The notes: a model not told the origin generated them from the letters alone. Shown: positions 1 through 10,240, counted from the first letter of the stretch. The stretch: DNA of 64,000 nucleotides from Prorocentrum cordatum (GCA_963575745.1 CAUYUJ010009835.1:315001-379000), one strand, 5' to 3'. Numbers and translations: made by a program.

Positions 1-468
1 TGACCCCGCCGATCTGCGTGAGGGGTGCCACCGAATTTCAGAAATTTGGCAACTCCGGTGTGTTTTTGGACCCTGACCCCGCCGATCTGCGTGAGAGGTG
101 CCACCGAATTTCAAAAATGTAGCAAATCCGGTTTGTTTTTGGACCCTGACCCCGCCGATCTGCGTGAGGGGTGCCACCGAATTTCAGAAATGTGGCAAAT
201 CCCATGTGTTTTTGGACCCTGACCCCGCCGATCTGCGTGAGGGGTGTCAGCAAATGTCAGAAATGTGGCAAATCCGCTATGTTTTTTGACCCTGATCCTA
301 CGGATCTGCGTGGGGGGTGCCGCCGAATTTGAGAAATTTGGCAAATCCCATGTGTTCTTGGACCCTGACCCCGCCGATCCGCGTGAGAGGTGCCACCGAA
401 TTTCAGACATGTGGCAAATCCCATGTGTTTTTGGACCCAGACCCCGCCGATCTGGTGAGGGGTGTAAA
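1..468. repeat. 73-bp minisatellite, about 6.4 copies
   Basis: The landmark TGACCCCGCCGATCTGCGTG recurs at 1, 74, 147, 220, 293 (diverged), 366 and 439 (diverged), a strict 73-bp period. The array is cut by the left window edge, so its true length is unknown. Short frames run through it in several phases on both strands; they are by-products of a period that is not a multiple of three and are not genes. Confidence 0.95.
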
Positions 469-489
469 TTTTTACTTACCCCAGCAATG

Positions 490-677
490 CAGAGCACACG
501 CTCAGGGCGTGCTAAACCTGCCCGTTTGGGCCTCCCCCCCTCGCGCGGTCCATCAACAAGGAACAGTAAGCAGCAAGAAGCAGAACTGTAACAGTGGAAA
601 CTGGAAGCTGCAACTGGCACAGGAAACTGCGAACCTTCGGCCTACAGCCTGGTGGCCCCACAAGGGGGCCGGCGGAT
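490..677 (+). repeat. Dispersed repeat M, copy 1
   Basis: This 188-bp segment is repeated at 26588-26777. Shared landmarks in order are CAGAGCAC, CGCGCGGTCCATCA, CAAGGAACAGT, CAGCAAGAAGCAGAACTGTA, CTACAGCCTGGTGGCCCC and AAGGGGGC.GGCGGATT. Both copies lie directly downstream of a minisatellite, though the two satellites differ in sequence. No conserved reading frame is evident. It may be the tail of a larger element whose body carries internal tandem repeats. Confidence 0.85.
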
Positions 678-803
678 TTCTGGGATGTGGTCCTTTAAGT
701 ACGATGGGAGCAACATAAGTCCAGAGAGGGATGTCGAGCGGCTTTGGCCTCAGCACCCCCCTCTTCTCTGGCCCCGTCCGGCGCACACCCTCCGACCGCC
801 TCC

Positions 804-3338
804 AAGGTGCGGGGAACGGTCACCCGCATGATGAACTTCGGCTTCTTCGTCGACGTCGGGGCAGAACGCGAAGGCCTCGTGCCGCTGGAGTACGTATCCG
901 AAGATCGAAGAAGGAACAACGCCATAAACATAAACTTTTGGCACCTCGCGCGGAGTTCTTGGATCCGCGCTGGGCCCCCCCCGGCGGCGCTTCTGGCGCT
1001 GCCCCTGGCGCGCTCCGCGCGCCAGGGAGGGGGGTCCAGCGCAGATCTAAGAAATCCGCGCGGAGCGCCAAAAGTTTATGTTTCTAGCGTTCTTTCTTCT
1101 TCCAGAAGAGCAGGTGACGAGCGATGAGCTCCGGCAACGGATTCGCATAGGTGAGGAGGTCGATGTGTGGGTCACCCTCGTGAAGCGCGACGGCGCGATC
1201 GAGCTGTCCATGGTGGAGCACCTGAGCCGTGACCTGCACGTTGGCCAGAAGCTGCGCGGCACGGTCACGGACGTGGGCGAGCATGCGGCGTACGTGAGCG
1301 TGGGCGCGGAGCGCCTGGCCAGGCTGCCACGGCGGAAGATGTCGCTGGATGCCGATCCGGGCGACATAAGAAAGTATGTCAAGAAAGGCCAGGAGATCGA
1401 CGTTTGGGTGGACAGGCTCGGCAACAACAGAATTTCGCTCACGATGGTGAAGGAACTCCTCAACCGAGACCACAGGGACATCAGCGAGTTCTTCAAAGTC
1501 CCCACATCTCAGTGGATGGATGGCGTCATTATGTCAGCCGAGTCCAACGGCCCGGGAGTTTTCGTGGAGGTGCAGCCACCCAGTGGGGGCGCTCCTCAGG
1601 ATGGCTTGATATCGAAGACGCCTGAGGGAAGTCGCCGCCGCCCCCAGCCCTTGCAGAAACGCAAAGCTCTTGTTGCCGACCGTCAGTGTATAATTCGCTC
1701 GACTGTAGTTCGATTATGTGTCTTCCAAGTGTTGCTGGAACGATTGTGGAGCACGGAGGTCTAGCAGTTACAGGCCGTTTTGGATTTGCAGACCCCGATG
1801 TAGTTGAAGCCCTTGACTACTTCAAGAGTCAACGGCTGCGTACTGTAACTTTATAACTAAGTACTCGCGATGGTCAGAACCTAAATTACGTGGACCGCTC
1901 GCCTACGTCATGTTTATACCATCTTCTTCCGATAGCCGGTAACACATTTTTTGTGCAGGCCTTTCGGGGAACGACCTGTATTTCAAAATGATTCCGACGG
2001 GATTCTAAACGTGTTTCACGGCGGCTTATGGAGGGGACTTGCTGGCCATTTGGTTGGCCTTACTGGGCCACCGTTGGGCCACGTGCGGCTTTCTTGGGGC
2101 TATTGGGCCGTCGTGAGCCCCTTCAAGGGCCTTCCTCGGCTGTCACCTCCTCGTTGATCTTGTCGTCCTCTTTTTCGTGCTCGTTCTCCTCCTCCTCTTC
2201 CTCCTCCTCATCCTCATTGTGCTTGTCTTCTTCCTCGTAGTCCTCCTGATACCACTCGCTTTCCCCTCATCCTCCATGCTGTCCTCTTCTCACCCGGCCG
2301 GCTCCGTGTCGATCTCGTCTCCTCTCTTGTGTTTTCCGTCTTACGAGCCGAGCGGGCAAAAGCGGTATTGCCCAGTCCTGTCTTTTCAGGTGTCTTGGGG
2401 ATTATGGTTTTGGGACCGTGGAACCGTAGCAATTTACACGGGACCGTGGCCCAATGTACGGGAGATTGTGTCTTTGGAGACGCAAGTTTTGGTAAAAGAA
2501 GAATCGTTGCCGTTGGAGCGCGGATCTTTGTGAACCCATTCGCGAGGAATGCCGACCCGTAGCAATTTACAAAGGATCGCGATTCTGCGAGCGAGGATTT
2601 GATGAATTTTCTGAATGGTCGTGGCTTGTGCAGGGAGGAGCCGTCGAGAATTACAAGGTCCCAGCCTTTAGAGCGTTGACGCGTCACTCTGTGCGACGCA
2701 TCGACAGTTGGAGCGCCGACCGCCGTAACCTACGCTGGAGCTATGCCGGGGCATGCCGATTCGTCGCCACTTACGTGCAATGTATCCTTCGTGTCGTAGT
2801 GTGCCAGGGGGCGGTAATCTGGGGGCGCAGATCTGTCAGCTCGGATCGCGCGGAATCCTTGGAGGCCAGGAATCCTCGGACCACCTGCGGCGACGGTTTG
2901 GTAAGTTGGTCTGGGGAACAGGGAAGGGGACGGTACAGTGGGGCCGCGTGCCAAGAAACCACTGGGATTTTGCGAGGGTGCCCTGGGTTTCTTGGATTTC
3001 GATGGGCCCCCAATAAGATCTTGACGATTTTCGATCGACGAATTTGGATTTTCGCCGAACAGATCGCGGAATTCAGGGCTGGGTTTCTTGCGAAGGTTTC
3101 TTGCGGCCGAGCCCCCATTGTATACAGGTGGTACTCACTCAGCTTCGCCCCGCACGCCACAGCTGCGACGCTACTGCGGCCCGTGCCGCGCGACGGCTCA
3201 CAGACGGGAGCTCCCGCGGGGGCCGGCGGCCTGCACAGCGAGGTCAAAGGCTTCCCCAAGCCCGGCGACAATGTGAGGGTGCGGATATCCATGCTCGACA
3301 CGGCTAGGGACAGGATGTTCCTGACAATGTTGGAGTGA
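804..3338 (+). CDS. Multi-exon protein with three S1 RNA-binding domains (5' end not identified)
   Basis: Three consecutive S1 (OB-fold, RNA-binding) domains can be read across exons. Domain 1 starts at 804 with KVRGTVTRMMNFGFFVDVG and GLVPLEYVSE, is interrupted by a 205-bp hairpin intron (900-1104), and resumes at 1105 as EEQVTSDELRQRIRIGEEVD. Domain 2 (about 1234-1450) contains GQKLRGTVTDVGEHAAYVSV and GNNRISLTM. Domain 3 starts at about 1516 (WMDGVIM, GVFVEVQPP, APQDGL), is split by an intron of about 1.6 kb, and ends at about 3225-3338 with SEVKGFPKPGDNVRVRI and RMFLTMLE, then TGA. The (R)GTV, GxFV and final hydrophobic strands match S1 domains of ribosomal protein S1, PNPase-type or organellar translation factors. 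The exact family, organelle targeting and upstream exons cannot be determined; codons upstream of 804 are open but unlike S1, so an acceptor probably lies just 5'. The second intron's boundaries are ambiguous because short matching bases flank both sides. Confidence 0.85.
900..1109 (+). mobile_element. Introner-like hairpin element (family A, copy 1) forming an intron in the S1 gene
   Basis: GAAGA at 900-904 is repeated at 1105-1109, and the 200 bp between (905-1104) fold into a near-complete hairpin. The left end runs GAAGAAGGAACAACGCC, then CATAAACATAAACTTTT; the right end is its near reverse complement, AAAAGTTTATG to TTCTTCTTCCA. Inner arms GCGCGGAGTTCTTGGATC and GAAATCCGCGCGGAGCGCC also pair. 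Removing 205 bp (element plus one GAAGA) shifts the frame by one base and joins YVSE to EQVTSDEL, restoring an intact S1 domain. The right end doubles as a polypyrimidine tract plus CAG. This is the structure expected of an intron-generating transposable element, known in dinoflagellates. The exact splice positions inside the repeated GAAGA cannot be fixed from sequence. Confidence 0.85.
1611..3235 (+). other. Intron 2 of the S1-domain gene, no other gene seen
   Basis: This interval separates the two halves of S1 domain 3. It contains stops in all plus frames, a C+T-rich tract (2160-2290), a duplicated 12-mer CCGTAGCAATTT at 2424 and 2557, and a dispersed motif at 3075-3124. Matching bases around GGC near 1603 and 3228 leave the boundaries ambiguous, which is common in dinoflagellate introns. 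A short additional exon near 3148-3225 cannot be excluded. Confidence 0.6.
3075..3124 (+). repeat. Dispersed ~50-bp motif, copy 1
   Basis: The segment AGGGCTGGGTTTCTTGCG followed by AGGTTTCTTGCGG and GAGCCCCCATTGTATAC has relatives at 31389-31438 and 31753-31805, which carry GGTTGGGCTTCT, TTCTTGTGGAC and GTATTC. It lies inside intron 2 of the S1 gene. Confidence 0.6.
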
Positions 3339-3363
3339 TACGGCTGGGAAAAAATCAGCGAGA

Positions 3364-3528
3364 GAAGAACAGTATAACATAAACTTTTTCGCCGTCGGGG
3401 ACACCTGCCCCTGGGCGGCCGGAAAGTTTATACCCCTACGGTGTCACCGTGATTAAGGGTATAAACTTTCCAGCCGCCCAGGGGCAGGTGTCTCCGACGG
3501 CGAAACAGTTTATTTTATACCGTTCTTC
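3364..3528. mobile_element. Near-perfect 165-bp foldback element just after the S1 gene stop
   Basis: The segment reads GAAGAAC on the left and GTTCTTC on the right, with long paired arms: TCGCCGTCGGGGACACCTGC with GCAGGTGTCTCCGACGGCGA, and AAAGTTTATACCCCT with AGGGTATAAACTTT around a central ACGGTGTCACCGT. The outer bases (GAAGAAC, then ATAACATAAACTTTTTCGCC) resemble the ends of family A (GAAGGAAC, then CATAAACTTTTGGC), although the interior is unrelated. It begins 25 bp after the stop codon, so it probably lies in the 3' UTR. Confidence 0.85.
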
Positions 3529-3964
3529 GCCCGGTTAAAAAAAAGGTCAGGAGGCTCCACGCATCATGGGTATTGGCATTCCCAGGGTACCACCAGACCC
3601 TGTGCACCCTCCGAGCACACGGTGGGGCGGCGAATGCAGGAAGCAGTAGTCAACGCTCGTGAGCACCCGCATTGGCCTCGGCGGGGGGGCGGGCGCCCCC
3701 GCCTCAGAGGCCACAGAGCGTCGCCCAATTGCGCCCTCCCCGCCAGAGCCTCCCTTGGGCGCCCCCTGGCGGCTCCCGGAGGTGCCGAGGCGGCCCACGG
3801 TGCCCGCCGAGGAGGCCCCGCGGTCTGCTCCCAGACGGCCCGCGGGGGCACCCCGGCAGGCCCGCGGGGCCGCAGGATGGCCCTGGCAGGGCCGCAGGAG
3901 GCCACCGGGGCCCGTCTCTCTCGCGTGTGCACGGGCACCAGTGAGGCCCCTCCTTTCGGGGGAG
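3529..3964. other. GC-rich intergenic stretch, no gene recognised
   Basis: GC-rich sequence of CCCGGAGG/GCCCCGCGG words. Frames are open on both strands simply because stop codons are rare at this composition, and no domain or repeat partner was recognised. Confidence 0.5.
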
Positions 3965-4152
3965 CGTAAGACCCGGGTTTGCCAGGACTCGGGTTCGCCA
4001 TTTTTTTTTGACGACCGCGACTCGGATTTTGACGAGTAGGAGTTTCGTGGGATGTCTGCAGCGGGAGGCCTTGTCAAAATGCAGGCTCGGCCTCGTCATT
4101 TTTTTGACGACCTCGTCGGGGATTTCCGAGTCCCCCGTACCCGGGTCTTACG
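3965..4152. mobile_element. Foldback element (family I), 188 bp
   Basis: CGTAAGACCCGGGT at 3965-3978 is perfectly complemented by ACCCGGGTCTTACG at 4139-4152. Pairing continues imperfectly inward (GGACTCGGG with CCGAGTCC). TTTTTTTGACGACC occurs twice inside. No second copy was seen in the window. Confidence 0.75.
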
Positions 4153-5580
4153 TCTCCCCGATCCTTCTGTTCCCCCCTCGCCGTCAATGCAAGCTTCGCG
4201 CGGCCCGCGCAGCTGCGGCCGAAAGAGGTGCGCCCTCGGCCCGCGGAGCCAAAAAGTGCTTGCGGGCACGAGGAGCCGGAGGGCGCAGATCGTGCGTATT
4301 TCCCTGCGTCCAAGGGAGGATCAAGGTGCGGCTGCTGGCGTCGGGCCTCGGGCCGGCGGAACGCGCGAAGCCCCCCTTATGGTGCTGTCTGCACGCTTCT
4401 GCATCAACGGCCGAGGGTCTCGAGAAGCCCTGGGCGGACGCCTAGGCAATGACGGCAATGACAACCTGCCAATGACCGCGCGATGCTTCAGGCTTTCGCA
4501 ACTTTTCGGCTGTCGCACGTTCTGCGCGAGGTGGCTCCCAAGGGGAGCCTTGGATTAGCCCCCGGGCGCCCGAAGGAGGGTCCCACGAGAGCTCCAAGAT
4601 ATCCCAACCGATTCCCCCCCCAAAGGAGCCTCGATTGCATCCGTGGGCTCAGTGCACGTCCCACCGGCGCCCCTGCAGATGGCTGAGCTGCTTGACGCGC
4701 CGCATCGCAGCAGGAAGCCACAGCGAGTGGTGGGCGCGGGGGGAGGATGAGAAGGAGCTGGATGAGCAACGAGGAGCGGGGGGAAGTGAAGGAGAGGATG
4801 AGAAGCAGTAGGAGGAGATGGAGGTGGACGGATGAGGAGGGTGAGGAGTCGGGTGTTTGTTGCTGGTCTTTGGGCATTCTTGAGACGCCATGCGGCCATG
4901 CTTCGTGCTTTCAGAGCCGTCCGATGTACAAAAGCCCGAGAAGCAAAACGCAATGAACTAAACATATTGTTCTTTTGCGAACCAGTCGGAGGCATGCACA
5001 CATATTGGAGACCATCTCGGCCAAGTTTGACCGTCTTGCGCGATTTCGGAGGCCACTCCGGACCACCGTGGAACTACGCGGGCGAATTTGGATCCGGCCT
5101 CGCCTAGCACCTCCCGGCACCCTCGTGTCCGACCCCCCTCCTCCAAGTTGGCTGGACCAGTTTCTTGGTGAAGGGATTTACTGCAGGGGGGCACGGATCT
5201 CACCCGCCGAAGAATCCGCAGGGGTCGCCGAATATAGGTGCGACCCAGCGGAGCAAGAAGGAGTGATGGAAGGCGAGAAGGAGTCAGAAGGAAGAGGATG
5301 GTGCGTGAGGGGAACCAGCGAGGAGTGGTGCGCGAGGGGTGAGGAGTACGCCAGGAGCAAGGAAGGGAAGCAGCAATACTCGGGATGACGGCCATCATCT
5401 TGAGGAGGGGGAGGAAGAGAAAGACAAAGGGGAGGTGGGGCAGGCAGGGGAACGCGCGGGGAGGAGCTGCCTGTCCCTCCTCCTGCTGCTGCATGTGGCT
5501 CGGATGTTGAAGGCCTGGTCGCCCAGGCACGCAATGCCGTCGCGAGTCCCGCGAGTCACTCGCGGGAAAAAGCTGTGTTC
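4153..5580. other. Intergenic stretch, no gene recognised
   Basis: No conserved domain, long one-strand frame or tandem array was seen. A purine-rich patch at 4738-4860 and another at 5255-5470 (GGAGAGGATGAGAAG-like) produce Glu/Arg-rich frames on one strand and Ser/Pro-rich frames on the other, the signature of low-complexity DNA. Confidence 0.5.
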
Positions 5581-5581
5581 T

Positions 5582-5608
5582 CCCTCTCTCTCTCTCTCTC
5601 TCTCTCTC
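5582..5608. repeat. (CT)n microsatellite
   Basis: Uninterrupted CT dinucleotides of about 27 bp. Confidence 0.95.
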
Positions 5609-5671
5609 CCCCAGCATGTCTCGACATTCGCCTTCGGACTGTAAGCGGCGGTGATTGAAGTGCCACGGATC

Positions 5672-5750
5672 AAGGAGTTCTGGGGCTTCTGGGGCTTCTG
5701 GAGTGACCAAGGAGTATCTGCAGTGACCAAGGAGTTCTGGGGCTTCTCGC
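5672..5750. repeat. Short GGAGTTCTGGGGCTTCT tandem repeats
   Basis: GGGGCTTCT and AGTGACCAAGGAGT recur in a local two- to three-copy arrangement. Noncoding. Confidence 0.7.
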
Positions 5751-5994
5751 GCCCGCAGCTTGTCGATCTGGATGGCGTGATCGCCATGTAGGCTGATGAA
5801 TTTGTGGTAGATGTGGGGCAGCTGCCAGCAAGTAGCTGCGTGCTCTTAGGAAGCCGTGCGCCTGGCCCGAACCCGTCAGGGCTTCATCCCTCCGGTTTTC
5901 AACCGTGCCGAAAACGCCTAGCGGGGCCAAGGGGCGTATAAAGGTTGATCAGCATTAGCGTTGCCATTCCCGCTCCTACTCCTGATCTTACGCT

Positions 5995-6022
5995 TATATA
6001 TATATATATATATATATATATT
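5995..6022. repeat. (TA)n microsatellite
   Basis: About 14 TA dinucleotides. Confidence 0.95.
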
Positions 6023-6103
6023 CCGTATTACAATTTATCTTTACTTCCCCGCTCCGTCTTGTTGGCAGCAGTGCCATCTGGTGGGCCCCATCCTGACTGC
6101 AGC

Positions 6104-6450
6104 ATGGCCTGTCTTGTCGTCGACGATGTGAAGCGCGTGGAAACATGGGACGCGGCGCGCATCGCGCGCGGACGTCAATCTGGGTTTTCCCATCCGTACT
6201 GTAGAAAACCATACAAAGTCCCCGAGGTTCCCCTCAACATGGCCTGTCTTGTCGTCGACGATGCGAACTGCGTAGCAGGAGTGAAGCACGGCGCACATCG
6301 TGCGAGGACGTTTTGAGCAACCTCAACCGGGAGGGGCCATCTTTCCTGTCAGAAACCAATGCACAGTCAACTTGTTTATTCTCAGCGAGGAGTGTTTTGT
6401 CGTCGGTTTTGTGAAATGCGCGGCAGGAATGGGGCGCGGTGCGCATCGCG
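6104..6450. repeat. 135-bp direct repeat (two clear copies, one decayed)
   Basis: ATGGCCTGTCTTGTCGTCGA starts at 6104 and again at 6239. Each copy is followed by GCGCGC/GCGCAC-rich sequence with ATCGCGCGCGG or ATCGTGCGAGG. A third, decayed copy is suggested near 6390-6450 by GTTTTGTCGTCGG and GCGCATCGCGCGCG. Confidence 0.7.
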
Positions 6451-6574
6451 CGCGACTGGGCGAAATGTCGTTTTCGCTTTGGCACCGCGCGCATGGTTTC
6501 TGAAAGTTGCGTTCCCGCTAAGTCACAGCGCGCATTTTTCTCTTGCCAAGTCGTCTGGCGCGTAGAGCCTGTTT

Positions 6575-6838
6575 AAGTCTCCTGGAACATCTTGGGGCTT
6601 CCCAAAGCTTCATGAAGGCCTCGTGGGTCCTCCTGGGGCCTCCTGAGGCGTCCCGGGATTTCCTGGGTTTCCCTGGGGCTTCCTGCCACCTCCTAAGGTT
6701 TTCTTGAGCCTCCTGGAACCTCCTGGGGTTTCCTGGGCCCTCGTGAAGCCTCCTGGGGCTTCCTGGGGTTCGCTGGGGTTTCCTGCGGCCTCCTGAGACC
6801 TCCTGGGGGCCTCCTGAAGTTTCCTGGGGCCCCTTCGG
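6575..6838. repeat. Degenerate CCTCCTGGGGCTT quasi-repeat
   Basis: CCTCCTGGGG, CCTCCTGAGG and TTTCCTGGGG words recur every 9-20 bp for about 260 bp. It resembles, in the opposite orientation, the CCAAGAGGCC quasi-repeats at 33.6-36.5 kb. Confidence 0.75.
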
Positions 6839-7480
6839 CTCGTGCTGAAATGCCAGCGCAGTCTTTGAGACGCGCCATGAATTTCCCAGCGGTAACTGCC
6901 ATCGCGGCTGCATCAGCTGTGGCAAACCACCTTGCCGATCTGATGTCGGCCCCCAGTTGCGCCAGCACTGTTTCTCATGTTGTGGGAGTGTGGGAGGGCG
7001 GGTGGGAATGGCCATGCCATGCTTGCCTCGCTCGAGCTGGCTAGCTTGACTCCTACTCCTACTTATACTGCTTCGCTCCTGCAGCGAAGGTGCCGATGGG
7101 CATCCTTGGCACCTCCCTGATGCCGCGCCCGCGGCTTGGCGGGCCCGGCGCCTGCCAGACCCCGGGGGGGCGGCGGGTCCACACTGCCAACCCCCAGGCC
7201 GGCCACGTGTGCCTTGAGGCCGTGGCCGGTGGGGAAAAATGAGCCGCCTGGCCGCCATTGGGGGGGGGCGTGAATCGGGGGCGGAAAAGAGGGGGGTGAT
7301 GACAAGTTAGGTGCGCTCGCGTCAACATCTGACATCCTACCGTTCCCTCCCATCCCTTACCATGGCGCTGATTTTCTCTATCCGCGGACGCGTGTCGTAG
7401 CGGACCTGTGGCTCCGCGCGCGTGTGCGTAGTGGGTGGTGGTGCGCGTGCGTGCGTGCGCGTGTGCGGAAAAGAGGGGGT
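6839..7480. other. Intergenic stretch, no gene recognised
   Basis: No conserved protein is visible. GGGCGTGAATCGGGGGCGGA at about 7266 and GAGGGGGGTGATGAC at about 7289 resemble the sequence leading into repeat K. Confidence 0.5.
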
Positions 7481-7650
7481 GATGACTAGGGGGGGGGGAA
7501 TATCATGGCGTGGGCCATGATATTTCCCCAGATCTCATGGCGCCTCTTCTTGTTTCATGACGTGCCTCGGCCCCCCCGGGGGCCGCGCACATGCCGCCGG
7601 CCATGATTTGCGCCCCCCCCCTCTTGAACGCCCCCCTCTGGGCCGCTCCC
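7481..7650. repeat. Dispersed repeat K, copy 1
   Basis: K copies begin GATGACTAGGGGGGG (or a variant), then a short palindrome ATATCATGGC-GTG-GGCCATGATAT, then GGCGCCTCTTCTTGTTTCA, and end with GCCCCCCCCTCTTGAACGCC, then CCTCTGGGCCG. Copies 2 and 3 are at 10241-10400 and 19223-19396. On the minus strand all three read as a similar frame ending near ETRRGAMKSGEIS. Confidence 0.85.
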
Positions 7651-7838
7651 GAGTGGAGGCTCGATCCTTCCCTCAATGGGATGGTGAGGTTTCGTGCTGA
7701 GATCGCCCCCGGGCTGGTCGGGCCACTGGGGGCGCCCGCGGAGGCCCGTGGGGACTCGTCGGGGAGCCTGTGGAGGCCAGCCGGGACTGCCGGGGGCGGC
7801 TGCCGGTGTGCAGCCCGAAGTCTTACCACACTGACACG

Positions 7839-7910
7839 GAGGAGGAGGGGGAGGGGGAGGAGGAGGAGGAGGAGGAGGAGGAGGAGGAGGAGGAGGAGGA
7901 GGAGGAGGAT
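7839..7910. repeat. (GGA)n microsatellite
   Basis: About 24 GGA/GAG triplets with minor interruptions. It produces poly-Glu, poly-Arg and poly-Leu frames that are not genes. Confidence 0.95.
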
Positions 7911-9504
7911 ACCGCAACGTTTGTTGGTATGGCGGCGCGTAGCGCGCTGCGGTAAACGCGTGAGTTCGCTGCTCGCTCGCTCGCTCGCCCCGTCCCAGCT
8001 GGGGCATGTCGACGCCACCTGTGCACGCTCGTTTCTTGAAGTGTGTTCGGTGACGCGCAAAAGTGGCCCTCTGCTGGGGTGACCCTGGGCGTGGGCCCGC
8101 AGGGATCCCTGCAGCACTGGCTGGCGCGCTTGGATGGAATGGACTTGGCCTCCCGTGCGGCGCTCGAAAGCCGCGCACTAAGGCCATTCTTGCCCAGGGC
8201 CGCTTCTGTGTGCAGCCGGTGTTGTTTTGTTGCATCTTCGGGGGACCTCGCCTGTCCCAAAAATTGGTGTCTTTTGGGGGGGCCGACGCGTGCTCGATCC
8301 GGACTCGATACGGATTTGGCGTGGATTCGACGCGGATTCGACACGGATTCGACACGGATCCGACGCGTCCGACATGGATTCGACACGGATTCGACGCGGA
8401 CAGGGCCGCGACGGGACAGACAAGGTCCCCCGAGGATGCAACATATGGTGCGCTCTTTTGTGCAGTTCGGGTGGACAGCTGCCCCGGGGTCGATCGAGTG
8501 TGCGAGTGTGGCTGCAGGGCTGGACCTGAACGCTGCTTTGCTGGGCGTCGGCTATGTGTAGTCCTCCGTTTTGGCAGGGAGGTACAGGAAAACAGGTCGA
8601 GCACAGCGAACAACAAAGCAGCATCAAAAGGATAAACAACGTTTAGGCCCAGCCCTGTGCGGTTGGAGGGAGGAGCGCAGGGCAATATGAGTTAAAATCG
8701 TGCGGCGGAGGGGTGGCGGACCCCCCCAGTGGGGATAGCGCAGCCTTGTTCGGATCATGCGAGGCGCCTCAGAGGGGGACGGCATACATCCCTTCGACCC
8801 CCGCGGGCCCCTCCAGGGACCACCGAGTTCCCGAGCGTTTCGAGGGGCCCCTCGCGAGCTTCCAGAGACTCTGCGCAGATCCTGGTTGCTTCTAGCTGCC
8901 CCTTGGGGACAAGGGAAGAGTTGGCCAGGCGAAACTCGGCCAGGCTTAGCTTCGGCGTCCCCCCAACATACGTATACTACGTGTTCGTCGCCCCGCCAGG
9001 GGCGACGCGCGCACCGAGAAATCTTACAGTACATGCGTCGTGGCGGGCGCTTTCTGGCCACACCGCTCGAGAAACGATATAATACAAGATGGGTATACTA
9101 TGTGTTCTGGTCGGACGCGCGCCTCCAAGGCGGACGTACAATATTAGCAGGTCCATGTGCGTCCCTTACGGTAGAGGGGAACAATTACTGAACATTCCCC
9201 CTCCCCCAACTCAATGTTGGCACGCGCGGAAAACATTGCGGCCGAAGTGCATCTCATCAGACCCACCGCCAATTTTGAATTTTTGGGGGGGGGGAGGCGT
9301 TGACAAATGAATTTGGCATGAGTGTTCGCTAATTTGTTCCGAGGCCTGTAGCTCGGCCAGCCGAAGTCGGTCGGGCAGAGCTCGGCCCGGGCCGAGCGCA
9401 GCCTATGGCGGAGTTCGGCCTTGGCCGAGGTCCGCCGGCCGCGTTCCGCCTGGCCGAGTTCAGCCTGGCTGTCTTCTTCCTGGCCGAGTTTAGTGCTGCC
9501 CCCC
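7911..9504. other. Intergenic stretch with local repeats, no gene recognised
   Basis: Apart from the GATTCGACACG repeats listed separately, this region holds an imperfect duplication near 8960-9140 (GTATACTACGTGTTCGTCG and GTATACTATGTGTTCTGGTC) and GGCCGAG-rich sequence at 9330-9500. No protein family was recognised on either strand. Confidence 0.5.
8293..8404. repeat. GGATTCGACACG short tandem repeats
   Basis: GGATTCGACACGGATTCGAC-type units of 11-15 bp recur about eight times. Confidence 0.85.
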
Positions 9505-9632
9505 AAGGAGGAGGAGGAGGAGGAGGAGGAGGAGGAGGAGGATCCCTGCGGTGCACTATCCTCCTCCTCCTCCTCCTCCTCCTCCTCCTCCTCCTCCTCC
9601 TCCTCCTCCTCCCTCTCCTCCTCCTCCCTCAA
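9505..9632. repeat. Inverted (GGA)n and (TCC)n tracts
   Basis: A (GGA)n tract (9509-9543) is followed after about 15 bp by a (TCC)n tract (9559-9632), so the pair can form a long hairpin. Confidence 0.9.
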
Positions 9633-9925
9633 CGGGTTTCAGGGAGCCTGCATCAGTCTGCCGAGGTCTCTGAAGGCATCCGCCCCCCAAGGAGCTTCCA
9701 GGGTGCCTGCTGCAGCCTGCTGCGGTCCAGAAGGCATCAGCAGGTTGGTGGCGCGGACCTTCTCAAGCTCTGCGCGGCACGCCAGGGATGCGGCGAAGAT
9801 TACTGTGTCAAGCCATGCGGCGCTCACTTGGGGGAATAGTTGGCGCAGCCTTCATCGATGCCTGCAGGGCCCTCCAGGAAGCTCATCATTCAAGGCTTTC
9901 CGAGGCGCTAGCACGCAGGCATGAA

Positions 9926-10085
9926 TCAGGAGGGGAAAAAACACACAGACACAATTAATCGTCGATCCCCAGGAAATATGTGAAAATATGGGAAGTGGGG
10001 GGGAAGACAAGAACTCAGAAAAAAAAATGAAAATATGGGGAATCCTTTTATTTGGTATTTATTTGCGTGTCCCATTGCCCCTTCA
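9926..10085. repeat. Dispersed repeat L, copy 1
   Basis: L copies share CAGGAGG, then AACACACAGACACAATTAAT, CGTCGATCCCC, GAAAATATGGGAAGTGGGGG, AAAATATGGGGAAT and TTTATTTG with TGTCC, CCCTTCA. Others are at 19949-20105 and 32299-32465. It is markedly AT-richer than its surroundings. Confidence 0.9.
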
Positions 10086-10240
10086 ATGAAGGGGCAGGCT
10101 TCCTCGTCTTCCTCCCCCTCCTCCTCTTCCTCCTCCTCCCGGGGCCCTCGCTTCCCAGTCTGCGGGCCCCCGCTTCCTGGCCCCAGAGTTTCCCATGCCC
10201 TTGGTCGCCGCCCCCCTTCGGGGGCGGCAAAGAGGGGGGT

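Noticed and set aside
1-468. CRISPR array
   Set aside because: The 73-bp units repeat along their full length with no unique spacers, and the genome is eukaryotic; the same holds for the other minisatellites.
2424-2568. CCGTAGCAATTT at 2424 and 2557, resembling the first half of the degenerate spliced leader
   Set aside because: Neither continues into GGCTCA(A/G)G; only 12 bases match, and the two sites look like a local duplication inside the S1 intron.
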